Source: Methanocalculus sp. MSAO_Arc2
GTDB taxonomy: Archaea; Halobacteriota; Methanomicrobia; Methanomicrobiales; Methanocorpusculaceae
Assembly (NCBI GenBank): GCA_003838065.1
Contig: QZAC01000107.1
Location: 21,113 to 85,112 of the forward strand
Length of the DNA: 64,000 nt
Direction of reading: 5' to 3'
In this document: one piece after another, positions 54,469 to 62,558 of the stretch
Position numbering within the stretch: position 1 is the first letter of the stretch
How the letters are laid out: every line of letters begins with the position of its first letter
The notes under the pieces: generated by a model
Told to the model about the DNA's origin: nothing
Database searches by the model: none
The model's input: the letters and a program-made list of their open reading frames with translations, nothing else
Position numbers and translations under genes: made by a program

Positions 54469-55592
54469 TTGAAGAAGAAATCCTTGAAATATTGAGGGAT
54501 GAAGATATCGACCTCATCTCTCATCTCCCCTGTGACCGTGCAGGGAAACTCTGTGCAGAGATCACACAATCATTTTCAGAGATCCCTCTCCTCCGCGAAG
54601 AGGATGGAACCGGCATCTCAGCCGGCGCATTCCTTGCCGGGAAACGGCCTGCAATGGTGATCCAGAGTTCAGGTATTGGAAACATGCTCAACTCACTCCT
54701 CTCGCTCCAGGGGACGTTTCATCTTCCGCTTCCAATCATTGCAAGCTGGCGGGGAGTCTATAAAGAGGCGATCCCGGCACAGATCCCATTCAACTCCCGG
54801 ATCCCGGATATTCTTAAGGGCGCTGGTATTCCCTGTGCAACCGTAATGAAACCAGGGGAGCTTCCGTACCTGATAGATATGATAGACCAGGCATTTGCTG
54901 CGGGTACCCCAACCGTAACCCTGATATCGCCTGCCTGTTTTTCGGAAGGAAGCTGTCCTGCACCTGCTTTTCCTGACAGAAGAAGAATAGTGCCGGATAT
55001 TCCCGGATCAGATATTATGCCTCCGCATATGACCCGATATGATGCGATCACAGCTATCGCCCCGCACCTTGGCTCATCTCTCTGTATCAGCAATATCGGG
55101 GTGCCTTCAAAAGAGCTCTATGCCGTAGCTGATCGGCCAGAAAACTTCTATATGCTTGGATCCTACACGCAGGCAACCCCAATCGGCCTTGGTCTTGCCC
55201 TCTGCACCGAACGGGAGGTGATTGTAATCGATGGTGATGGCTCGCTCCTTGGATCTGCAATCCTCCCTGTTGTTGCATCATCTGCCCCTGGAAATCTCAC
55301 GATCATCTGCCTTGACAACGGCACCTTCGGATCAACCGGGGACCAGATCACACAGGGGTATGCCACAACTGATCTCGCCCAGGTTGCCCGTGCTGCCGGG
55401 ATCAGAGAGACCGTGCAGGTCCAGGACGAGGACAGACTTGTTGCTGCCATCCAGCAGAAGACGCAGGGACCAGGATTCATCCATGTGATTATACGTCCCG
55501 GAAACGCTGCTGTACCAAATATCCCGCTCTCACCTACCGAAATCAGGGACCGGTTTATGCAGGCAGCAACACCCGGAGGCCCGATCAGATAA
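54465..55592 (+). CDS. comDE: Sulfopyruvate decarboxylase, alpha and beta subunits fused
   Basis: ThDP enzyme giving sulfoacetaldehyde from sulfopyruvate. The 375-residue protein joins a ComD-like half (about 1-170: HLPCDRAGKLC, REEDGTGISAGAFLAGKRP with the ThDP-activating Glu) and a ComE-like half (about 185-375: YTQATPIGLGLAL, the ThDP motif GDGSLLGS...NGTFGSTG). In Methanocaldococcus these are two genes, whereas this is a single chain. The ATG at 54465 overlaps the cysteate synthase stop (ATGA) and has AGGAG upstream; an ATG at 54447 is also in frame. Converges with the AEC gene by an 8-base overlap. Confidence 0.93.
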   Translation: MIEEEILEILRDEDIDLISHLPCDRAGKLCAEITQSFSEIPLLREEDGTGISAGAFLAGKRPAMVIQSSGIGNMLNSLLSLQGTFHLPLPIIASWRGVYKEAIPAQIPFNSRIPDILKGAGIPCATVMKPGELPYLIDMIDQAFAAGTPTVTLISPACFSEGSCPAPAFPDRRRIVPDIPGSDIMPPHMTRYDAITAIAPHLGSSLCISNIGVPSKELYAVADRPENFYMLGSYTQATPIGLGLALCTEREVIVIDGDGSLLGSAILPVVASSAPGNLTIICLDNGTFGSTGDQITQGYATTDLAQVARAAGIRETVQVQDEDRLVAAIQQKTQGPGFIHVIIRPGNAAVPNIPLSPTEIRDRFMQAATPGGPIR

Positions 55593-56511
55593 GAAATGCC
55601 GCAATTATCGGGATTGTTATAAGCGAGAGGAGAGTCGAAACGAAAACAAGCTGTGAAGCAAACTGCTCATCTGCCCTGTAGATATCTGCAAAGATGGCTG
55701 TCATCGATCCGGCGGGCATACCTGCCAGGATAACCAGTATTCCAAGGAGAAGAGGATCACTGATGAGCGGGGAAAGGAGGAAAAATGTACCGATAGGGAG
55801 CGCAAAAAGGCGGAGTACGGTCGCCCAGAAGACGTTTGTATCTCCCAGCATATCCCAGACAGGAAATGTGGCAAGGAGAGAGCCGATAATCACCATTGCA
55901 AGAGGGGTCGTCAGACCGCCAAGAATGCTCATCCCATCGATAAGAGGTGAGGGAATCCGGATCTCAAGCATGAAAAAGGTGAGACCGACGCATGCTGCGA
56001 TGATCCCCGGGTTGAGCAGCAGACGGGGGTTGAATTCGTACTTCCCGGTCATCATCACGATACCTGCTGAAAAGATGAGCAGATAGAAGGCAAGGTTTGC
56101 GATAGCTACATAGAAGATGCTCTCCGGTCCAAAGAGAGCTGCAGAGATGGGAAATCCCATGAACCCAACATTTCCAAAGAGAATGGCAAATGAGAAGACG
56201 CCGCCCCTGCCTGCATCCATCTGCAGTGCTGAACGGGCAAGATAGGCAATGGTGACAGAAAATAGATAGAAGACTGAAAGGCCAAGAGTGAAAACGACCG
56301 CGCCAGAGATGAGTTCATCTGAAAGCGGCATCTGCATCGAGACGATGATCAGGGCAGGTATTGATACATTCAGGAGAAATACCGATAGTGTATGTGTTGT
56401 ATGCCGATCCAGGATGCCGAGGCGGAACGCGGCATACCCGGTGGCAATCAGGACCAGAAGCACCGCGATTGGGTCTGCTGCAATCAGGATCTCCGGCAGT
56501 ACCGCTTGCAT
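55585..56511 (-). CDS. Auxin efflux carrier (AEC) family permease
   Basis: A 308-residue membrane protein with ten predicted helices in two groups of five. Features of the AEC family are the N-terminal YAAFRLGILD-like segment, FGNVGFMGFPISAALFG with an N-x-G-x-x-G-x-P-like crossover and the counterpart MPAGSMTAIFADIY near residues 265-280. Bacterial members carry malate, malonate or other organic acids. Substrate here unknown; its end touches comDE but it is on the other strand. Confidence 0.85.
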   Translation of the reverse strand: MQAVLPEILIAADPIAVLLVLIATGYAAFRLGILDRHTTHTLSVFLLNVSIPALIIVSMQMPLSDELISGAVVFTLGLSVFYLFSVTIAYLARSALQMDAGRGGVFSFAILFGNVGFMGFPISAALFGPESIFYVAIANLAFYLLIFSAGIVMMTGKYEFNPRLLLNPGIIAACVGLTFFMLEIRIPSPLIDGMSILGGLTTPLAMVIIGSLLATFPVWDMLGDTNVFWATVLRLFALPIGTFFLLSPLISDPLLLGILVILAGMPAGSMTAIFADIYRADEQFASQLVFVSTLLSLITIPIIAAFLI

Positions 56512-56609
56512 TCAGCTGATCGGTTGTATCCGATCAGACATGGTTCTTTCTTCGTCCCAACAGTCTCCTTCCGACGGGTTTTTATGTATAGGGGAGGTGA
56601 TCAACAGGT

Positions 56610-57224
56610 ATGACCATCAAAGTCCTGGCTTTTGCAGGGTCTCCCCGCCGCCACGGCAATTCGGAGACTCTCCTCGATTGGGTACTCGATGCCATGCTGA
56701 CAGAAAATGATGTTGAAATCGAGAAGTACGCCCTTACCGATATTAATATCGCCCCATGCAAGGGTTGTAATGCCTGTGAGAAACTAAACACCTGTGTCCA
56801 GAAGGATGATCTCGTCTGGGTGGAGGAAGCGATTATCAAAGCAGATATCATCATCCTCTCAGCCCCGATCTTCTGTATGGGAATCTGTGCCCAGGCAAAA
56901 GCACTTATTGACCGTGCCCAGGTCTTTCGATCGCGGAAGTACGTCCTGAAACTTCCTATTGTCCAGCCGGAGCGAAAGGGAAAACGGATTGGGATCTTTC
57001 TCTCAACTGCAGGGCAGGACTGGGATCATGTCTTTGATGCTGCAATACCCTCAGTGAAATGCCTCTTCAATGTAATTGACGTCAGGAACAAGGATATCCG
57101 GTACCTGATGGTCAATAATGTCGATGAGAAGGGGGCGATCAAGGCGCACCCGGGAGCTGAGAAAGACGCGGTAGCACTGGCAGGCGAGGTGCTCGCCACG
57201 ATGCGGGAGATGAAAGGAGATTGA
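56610..57224 (+). CDS. Iron-sulfur flavoprotein (first of a tandem pair)
   Basis: A 204-residue flavoprotein with FMN loop AFAGSPRRHGNSETLLD (about 7-24) and the compact cysteine motif CKGCNACEKLNTC (C-x2-C-x2-C-x5-C, about 50-62) that binds the 4Fe-4S cluster of methanogen Isf. It contains STAGQDWDHVFDAAIP. Isf takes electrons from ferredoxin and reduces O2 or H2O2. The next gene is a close paralogue, 2 bases on. Confidence 0.92.
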   Translation: MTIKVLAFAGSPRRHGNSETLLDWVLDAMLTENDVEIEKYALTDINIAPCKGCNACEKLNTCVQKDDLVWVEEAIIKADIIILSAPIFCMGICAQAKALIDRAQVFRSRKYVLKLPIVQPERKGKRIGIFLSTAGQDWDHVFDAAIPSVKCLFNVIDVRNKDIRYLMVNNVDEKGAIKAHPGAEKDAVALAGEVLATMREMKGD

Positions 57225-57226
57225 AT

Positions 57227-57817
57227 ATGAAGGCGCTTGGGATCTCAGGGAGTCCCCGCAGACATGGAAATACCGAGACGCTTCTCGATGCGTTTCTTGA
57301 CGGTGTGGAAGAGGCGGGAGCCGAGTGTGAAAAGATCATCCTCCGCAATCTCGAGTTTTCCTCATGCAAAGGATGCAATGCCTGCCACAAAACCGGAGTC
57401 TGTGTGATTAAGGATGATCTGGAAGATCTCTTTGACCGGATTCTTGATATCGACATCCTTGCTCTCGCCTCTCCAATCTACTCGATGGGAGTAACGGCAG
57501 AACTGAAGGCATTTATCGACCGTGGACAGTTCTTCTGGGCCAGGAAGTTTATCCTGAAAGATCTGTATTTTAATTATGATCATATCAAACGCCATAAAGG
57601 ATTCTTCATCTCAACTGCCGGCCAGAACTGGGATCATGTCTTTGATGGTGCATACCCTGTGATAAATGCGTTCTTCAACGACATCGGGTTTGAGTACCGT
57701 GACAATATCATCGCCAACAATATGGATGAGTATAAAGGAATAACGGGTCACCCGACAGCGTTGGAAGATGCACAAAAGGCCGGAGCAAGGATTGTGCAGG
57801 AGCTCAAAAAAGCTTAA
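57227..57817 (+). CDS. Iron-sulfur flavoprotein (second of a tandem pair)
   Basis: A 196-residue paralogue of the previous gene: ISGSPRRHGNTETLLDAFL, CKGCNACHKTGVC (same cluster spacing) and STAGQNWDHVFDGAYPVINA. The sequence likeness along the full length points to a local duplication. ATG at 57227 has GGAG 6-7 bases upstream; a TTG at 57221 overlapping the previous stop is the alternative. Confidence 0.92.
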   Translation: MKALGISGSPRRHGNTETLLDAFLDGVEEAGAECEKIILRNLEFSSCKGCNACHKTGVCVIKDDLEDLFDRILDIDILALASPIYSMGVTAELKAFIDRGQFFWARKFILKDLYFNYDHIKRHKGFFISTAGQNWDHVFDGAYPVINAFFNDIGFEYRDNIIANNMDEYKGITGHPTALEDAQKAGARIVQELKKA

Positions 57818-57832
57818 AAACTGATAGCAGAA

Positions 57833-57855
57833 AAGACCATGGCAGACCTGGTCTT
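57833..57855 (+). terminator. Hairpin after the flavoprotein pair
   Basis: AAGACCA and TGGTCTT form a 7-bp stem with a 9-base loop 16 bases after the stop. Possible terminator or mRNA end. Confidence 0.4.
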
Positions 57856-57938
57856 CTGGCCTCAAATGGCATCCGCAGGTACTTGAGGCGGTTTGGGCGT
57901 TGCTTCCGACTCTGGAAATCCGGGAAAGGGTGATCTGA

Positions 57939-58352
57939 TCAGATCCACCCTTTTTGACTTCTCTTTCCACTACCAAGATCTGCTGATGCTCCGGCGAGAA
58001 GCGCCATCACCGGGATAACCAGGTACCGGGAACCGATCTGGACGAACCACTCCCCTGGCCCCATCCCAAAGAGAGCGACCATCACCAGGAGGTCGAGTAC
58101 CCAGTTAATCAGAAGCCAGCTTGTGCCGATGGTGATTCCGGCTGCAAGCCACTGTGTGCCTGCAGGGAGGGATCTCAGGTAGAGGATGATGAGGAGGGCG
58201 CCTGCTGCTGCGCCTGAGATGATCATCAGGCTTTTGAAGGCAAATATATCGATTTTAAGCGTGCCGTTTTGTCCATACAGGAAGAGGGAGAAGACGAAGG
58301 GGGCGAGCCAGGTGAGTATGCCGTAGAGGAGGAGGCGGAGATGGGTGTGCAT
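57939..58352 (-). CDS. Small four-helix membrane protein of unknown function
   Basis: A 137-residue protein with four hydrophobic helices (about 6-26, 38-58, 66-88 and 103-123) and short loops; the first helix starts LLLYGILTWLAPFVFSLFLYG. No charged or catalytic motif is seen apart from an Asp in helix three (LLINWVLDLLVMVALF). I do not recognise the family. It stands alone. Confidence 0.6.
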   Translation of the reverse strand: MHTHLRLLLYGILTWLAPFVFSLFLYGQNGTLKIDIFAFKSLMIISGAAAGALLIILYLRSLPAGTQWLAAGITIGTSWLLINWVLDLLVMVALFGMGPGEWFVQIGSRYLVIPVMALLAGASADLGSGKRSQKGWI

Positions 58353-58505
58353 GATATAATAGGTAAACTTTGCTCGTTATAACCCTTCCATAACACTTAT
58401 CAGCCTGGAGATTCCTTCTGACAATCAGAAGTAACAAAACGCCCTAACTGGCTTCCGTGGAGAGTAATTACAGTTACAGGGTGATTTTCATTATAGATGT
58501 GTTTC

Positions 58506-58694
58506 ATGAGATTCCTTGACCGTATCCGATCCGCACTTACGCCAAAACCTGATACCTCGCCCCGCAGGTATCGCACCTGTGATTACTGTGGGAAAGGCTC
58601 TCTTGGCCCCTATACCGACCGTGAGTGGGATTCACTTGGGCGGATGTGCGAAGAATGCGAGTATGCAGAGATGGCAGACGGAACGCTCTGGTGA
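58506..58694 (+). CDS. Small CxxC protein
   Basis: About 62 residues from the ATG at 58506 (MRFLDRIRSAL); an ATG at 58497 adds three. After a basic, Pro-rich N-terminal part come two C-x2-C pairs (TCDYCGKGSLGPY and RMCEECEY) which could bind one zinc ion, and an acidic end. No function known. Ribosome site is weak, so the gene is only probable. Confidence 0.55.
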   Translation: MRFLDRIRSALTPKPDTSPRRYRTCDYCGKGSLGPYTDREWDSLGRMCEECEYAEMADGTLW

Positions 58695-58739
58695 TGATTC
58701 CGTGAGTGTGCTTCTGTAATCTGCTATGAACGGCATTAT

Positions 58740-58777
58740 GAATACATTTTTTATTCAATAGGATACATTATGTATTC
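58740..58777. promoter_or_regulatory. Operator-like repeats before the MNT antitoxin gene
   Basis: GAATACAT (58740-58747) and ATGTATTC (58770-58777) are inverted copies; the second is part of the perfect palindrome ATACAT-T-ATGTAT (58763-58775) that abuts the ATG. CATTATG appears twice (58734-58740, 58766-58772). An A/T run TTTTTTATTCAATA in between may be the TATA box. This fits autoregulation by the HTH protein downstream. Confidence 0.5.
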
Positions 58778-59344
58778 ATGCTTGACGCGATCATCCCTTC
58801 CAGAACCAGGGTTAATCTCCTCACACTCTTTCTCCTGAATCCTGATTCTGCATATTATGTCCGGGAGATTGTCAGGATAACAGGAGATAATATTAATTCT
58901 GTGAGGAGGGAACTCTCAAATCTGGAGTCTTTTGGTCTTCTTGTCGGAGAAAAACGGGGTGCTCAGCAGTACTATCTGGTGAATAAGGAGTTCTTCCTTT
59001 ACCCGGAGTTACAGCGGATGATCATCAAATCTGTTGGTGTTGCTGGTGTCATTCGAGAGAATCTTCGATCATTGGGAGAGATCAGGTGTGCCTTTATCTA
59101 TGGTTCATTTGCCAAAGGATCGGCTGGTTCAAAGAGTGATATAGATCTCTTTCTTATCGGTGACGTCGATGAGGAGACATTGATCGTGCTTATATCTGAA
59201 TGTGAGCAGGTCGTTTTGAGAGAGATCAACTATACTCTCATGATACCATCTGAGTTTACCAAACGAAGAGAGAACCATGATCCATTCGTAACGCATGTAT
59301 TGAATGAGGAGAAAATAGTACTCATTGGTGCGTGTGATGATTGA
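58778..59344 (+). CDS. wHTH-nucleotidyltransferase (MNT-type antitoxin-like)
   Basis: A 188-residue protein with an N-terminal winged helix (about 1-75, YVREIVRITGDNINSVRREL) and a C-terminal minimal nucleotidyltransferase with the motif GSFAKGSAGSKSDIDLFLIG (G-S-x10-D-x-D, near residues 108-127). In MNT-HEPN systems the nucleotidyltransferase AMPylates and silences the HEPN RNase toxin. The HTH probably binds the repeats upstream. The next gene overlaps by 8 bases and encodes the HEPN partner, now broken. Confidence 0.88.
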   Translation: MLDAIIPSRTRVNLLTLFLLNPDSAYYVREIVRITGDNINSVRRELSNLESFGLLVGEKRGAQQYYLVNKEFFLYPELQRMIIKSVGVAGVIRENLRSLGEIRCAFIYGSFAKGSAGSKSDIDLFLIGDVDEETLIVLISECEQVVLREINYTLMIPSEFTKRRENHDPFVTHVLNEEKIVLIGACDD

Positions 59345-59758
59345 CGATCTGGTCAGGCAGGGTCTGATCAAGCGGCATGTTATTGATGAGAAGGCTGTTT
59401 CTGATGCTCTTGCGCTTTCAATCAGGGATCTGAAGATTGCCAGTATCGTTCTTCAGGCTGATAGTGACTGGGGTATACAATTGCATATAATGCAGTGCTT
59501 CAGGCAGGACGCGCTCTGATGTTCTCAAGGGGTTTTAGGCCATCCGGCTCAAACCAGCATATTTCTGTCGTAAAATTTTCCAGCTGTTTTCTCGGGAAGG
59601 ATGATGTCATCATTTTTGATCGAATGCGCCGCAAACGCAACAACTCCTTATATGATAGTGCAGGACTTATCAGCCAGACTGAAGCTGATTTTGCAGTAAA
59701 CAAGGCAGAGATGCTTGTGAAAAAAATTGAAGTGATCGTATGTGATGCTTCAAAGTGA
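59337..59758 (+). pseudogene. HEPN-domain partner of MNT, disrupted by a 1-base frameshift
   Basis: From the ATG at 59337 the frame reads MIDDLVRQGLIKRHVIDEKA and on to VLQADSDWG, then leaves frame. In the next frame the family sequence goes on as TIAYNAVLQAGRALMFSRGF and later FDRMRRKRNNSLYDSAG to the stop at 59758. The break is at about 59472-59473, where one base missing after TGG-GG would restore W-G-Y-T-I-A-Y-N. Both halves together give about 140 codons, the family length. The alternative is a sequencing error. The RNase motif is the R-N-x-x-x-Y form. Confidence 0.85.
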
Positions 59759-59816
59759 TTATTGCCTGGAGATCAGAAGAGAAGAATCTCCCAGGACTTC
59801 TTTTCAAAAAATAACC

Positions 59817-60230
59817 TCATTCACCTTTCCCCGGCACCCACCGCTCTCCCTCTTTTGTATATTCCTTCTTCCAGATCGGGACCCGCTCCTTCAGCCGCTC
59901 AATGATGTACTGACATCCTTCAAATGCCTCCTGCCGGTGGCCGGCTCCGACCAGGATCAGGACAATGTTATCGCCGACATTCAGATCGCCGATCCGGTGG
60001 ATGATATCGACGGATTTGAGCGGAAATAGCGCAAACGCCTCGTCACGGATCACCTCGAGCTCCTCGACGGCGACCTCCTGGTGTGCCTCAAGCTCGATCC
60101 GCTCAATCCCGTCATCCCTGACAACACCGATGAAGGAGACCATTGCGCCCATCTCCGGGGATTTTTTCTCTTCGATTAACCTGTTGATATCAAAGTCTTC
60201 GTGCGTGACTGTAACAACCATTCTCTTCAA
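59817..60230 (-). CDS. moaE: Molybdopterin synthase catalytic subunit
   Basis: With MoaD it inserts two sulfurs into precursor Z to form molybdopterin (used for Mo/W formylmethanofuran and formate dehydrogenases). The 137-residue protein has the MoaE blocks MGAMVSFIGVVRDDG, HRIGDLNVGDNIVLILVGAGHRQEAF and the end KERVPIWKKEYTKEGERWV with the catalytic Lys residues. It follows moaD with a four-base overlap. Confidence 0.96.
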   Translation of the reverse strand: MKRMVVTVTHEDFDINRLIEEKKSPEMGAMVSFIGVVRDDGIERIELEAHQEVAVEELEVIRDEAFALFPLKSVDIIHRIGDLNVGDNIVLILVGAGHRQEAFEGCQYIIERLKERVPIWKKEYTKEGERWVPGKGE

Positions 60231-60505
60231 CCTCCGGCAACCGGCGGGTAGAGTGCGATCTCATCGCCGTCTGAGAGTGTAATCTTTCCTATCTCTTCAA
60301 TGTCCACCCTTTTTTTATTCCGCATCAGGATGATATACCGCCGCACGGATCCGTTCTCATCAAAGAGGGCAGATCGTGCAGCAGGGTTCTCTGCTGCAAT
60401 CTCCAGAAGGAGTGCCTCAAGTGTTGCCTCATCCCCCATCTCCCTGATCTGTTCAGATCCAAATATCTCCCGAAACCGGGCAAATGACTGCACTCTGATC
60501 TTCAT
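60227..60505 (-). CDS. moaD: Molybdopterin synthase small subunit (MoaD/ThiS fold)
   Basis: A 92-residue ubiquitin-like sulfur carrier ending in the GG tail (LYPPVAGG) needed for thiocarboxylation. It contains KIRVQSFARFREIFG and TLSDGDEIALYPPV. GGAGAG lies before the ATG, and on the minus strand an A/T box GATAAATAT about 75-90 bases upstream may be the promoter. moaE overlaps its stop. Confidence 0.94.
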   Translation of the reverse strand: MKIRVQSFARFREIFGSEQIREMGDEATLEALLLEIAAENPAARSALFDENGSVRRYIILMRNKKRVDIEEIGKITLSDGDEIALYPPVAGG

Positions 60506-60693
60506 CTGTTCTCTCCATTTCCTTTCAGCCGACGATACGATTCAACCAGTATATCCGGGGAATTATGGTCAGGTAGCGAAGATATTTATCGTCTGATACC
60601 TTAACAATTTTCCAGTACGCGGGTTTGGACCCTGAAAATACTTTCTGCCGGATGACAGGGGCGAACTGGCAGGCTGGTTAGTTGAGGATCGGG

Positions 60694-61485
60694 ATGAATG
60701 ATCAGAAACAACAACTACAGGCAGTTCTAAGAGCACAAGCTCCGCTCATCATCTCATTCTCAGGCGGCGTGGATAGTTCGGTCCTTGCTGCAGTTGCTGC
60801 GGAGACGATCCCGGGAAGTGTCAGGTTCGTCCTCCTTGACTCACCTTTATTGTCCCGGAATGCATGTGATGATGCTCTCAGGATTGCTGAAGAGATCGGT
60901 ATTGACCTTGAGATAGTGCCGTTTCCAATCCTTGAACACAAACAATTCTGCGAGAACCCTGTTGATCGCTGCGCACTCTGCAAACAAGCCTCTTCACGCA
61001 CCCTCCAAGAGCTTGCTGATGGTGCAACAATAGCCGACGGGGCGAACCTCTCGGATCTCGGGGAGTACCGCCCCGGTCTTGCCGTCTCCGACGAGGAGGG
61101 GATCATTCATCCCTTCATCAAGGCAGGGGTCGATAAGAATGGAATCCGTGAGCTGGCACGCGAATGCAGGCTCAGCTTCTGGAATAAACCATCCAATGCC
61201 TGTCTTGCCACCCGGATTCCCTATGGCGAGAGAATCACGCGGGAGAAACTGGGGGTAATCGAGGAGGGTGAAGAATTCCTCTCAGAGATCGGTTTTTCCC
61301 AATTGCGTCTTCGGGTACATGGCGATATCGCCAGGATCGAGGTTCTGAAAGAGGAATTTGATCTCGTACTGAAATATCGCGAAGAGATCGTAGCTACAGG
61401 AAAGAAACTTGGATTTCTCTATGTTACCCTGGATCTTAGCGGTTTTCGGAGCGGGAGTATGGACGAAAAACATAGCTCGGATTGA
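60694..61485 (+). CDS. larE: LarE-type ATP-dependent sacrificial sulfur transferase
   Basis: LarE puts sulfur into the nickel-pincer cofactor precursor of lactate racemase. The 263-residue protein has the PP-loop SFSGGVDSSVL near residues 21-31, CALCKQAS, the NACLATRIPYGE motif and LSGFRSGSMDE at the end, which are family marks. Whether its cysteine is sacrificed or it uses a 4Fe-4S cluster (some LarE have three cysteines, as seems possible here) is open. No larA, larB or larC lies in the window. ATG at 60694 with GAGG upstream; TTG at 60682 is an alternative. Confidence 0.9.
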   Translation: MNDQKQQLQAVLRAQAPLIISFSGGVDSSVLAAVAAETIPGSVRFVLLDSPLLSRNACDDALRIAEEIGIDLEIVPFPILEHKQFCENPVDRCALCKQASSRTLQELADGATIADGANLSDLGEYRPGLAVSDEEGIIHPFIKAGVDKNGIRELARECRLSFWNKPSNACLATRIPYGERITREKLGVIEEGEEFLSEIGFSQLRLRVHGDIARIEVLKEEFDLVLKYREEIVATGKKLGFLYVTLDLSGFRSGSMDEKHSSD

Positions 61486-61545
61486 CATTCCCTTTGGCAA
61501 CCAGAACTCCTTGCAGTGCATATTATAGGGGTTACAGAAGATAGA

Positions 61546-62394
61546 ATGTACGTAACCATGAGACGAAACATTATCAGGATTGATGAAGATCTCTGCACCG
61601 GATGTGGCCAATGCATCCCTGATTGCCCGGAAGGGGCACTCCAGCTCATTGAAGGAAAAGCGCGGCTGGTCAGCGATCTCTTCTGTGATGGTCTTGGCGC
61701 CTGTATCGGCACCTGTCCTGAAGGAGCGATCTCGGTCATCGAACGCGAGGCAGAACCCTATGATGAATGGGCGGTAATGAGGATGATCGTCTCACAGGGT
61801 GAAGCTGTCATCAGTGCACACCTTGCCCATCTTGCTATGCACGATCAGATGGATCTCTATCAGCAGGCAATTGTGTACCTCCAGGAGCATGATATCCCGA
61901 TACCATACCATGAGGAAGGGCCGCAGCAAAGCCTGTGCGATCCAGCCGACTGCCCCGGGGCTGCTACCCGGAGCATCAGCCCGGATGAATATGCCGGGGA
62001 GGAGACCAGCATACCATCAGATACCGGATCAGAACTGCGGCAGTGGCCGGTTCAGCTTCGGCTCATCAACCCTGCAGCACCCTGTTTTGATAATGCCGAT
62101 CTCCTCGTCTCTGCGGATTGTGTCCCGTTTGCGTACAGGAACTTCCATGCCGACTTTCTGAAGAACCGTATACTTGTGATTTTCTGCCCGAAACTGGATG
62201 CTGATATTGAAGGGTATACTCAGACCATGGCTGAGATCGTCACGTACCATACCCTCCGTTCGATTCTGGTAGTTCATATGGAGGTGCCCTGCTGCAGCGG
62301 CCTCCGCTATGTGGTTGAACGGGCACTTGAGGAGGCGGGAGTGGATATGCCGATTGAAGAGATGACGATCACGATAGAGGGTGGGGTGCGGTGA
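61546..62394 (+). CDS. Protein with two 4Fe-4S clusters and a conserved C-terminal domain
   Basis: A roughly 282-residue protein. The N-terminal ferredoxin domain (about 5-70) has CTGCGQCIPDCPEG and CDGLGACIGTCPEG; the second motif lacks the usual second cysteine position (C-x3-G-A-C), so check cluster type. A linker with a CDPADCPG pair follows and then a C-terminal domain (about 165-282) with PCFDNADLLVSADCVPFAY and HMEVPCCSGLR. This layout is known in anaerobes as an uncharacterised 4Fe-4S family. TATA-like TATTATAG at 61520-61527 favours a leaderless start at 61546; ATG at 61558 is also possible. Confidence 0.8.
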   Translation: MYVTMRRNIIRIDEDLCTGCGQCIPDCPEGALQLIEGKARLVSDLFCDGLGACIGTCPEGAISVIEREAEPYDEWAVMRMIVSQGEAVISAHLAHLAMHDQMDLYQQAIVYLQEHDIPIPYHEEGPQQSLCDPADCPGAATRSISPDEYAGEETSIPSDTGSELRQWPVQLRLINPAAPCFDNADLLVSADCVPFAYRNFHADFLKNRILVIFCPKLDADIEGYTQTMAEIVTYHTLRSILVVHMEVPCCSGLRYVVERALEEAGVDMPIEEMTITIEGGVR

Positions 62395-62558
62395 CTACTA
62401 TCTATCGATTGCTGTTTGCCCTTTTTGACAATCAAATCAAAGCAGGCGAAAGAACGCTCTCATCCACTCTCTCCCGGCCTTCTCGTAATCGAAGGCTCTT
62501 ACAGCAACCCCTCCCCATCACAACAGTATCAATTGTGAACACATGAGGAGGCGGTATA

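Noticed and set aside
59460..59520. Programmed frameshifting in the HEPN gene
   Set aside because: No slippery heptamer or obvious stimulatory structure is visible at the break; a plain one-base deletion or sequencing error is simpler.
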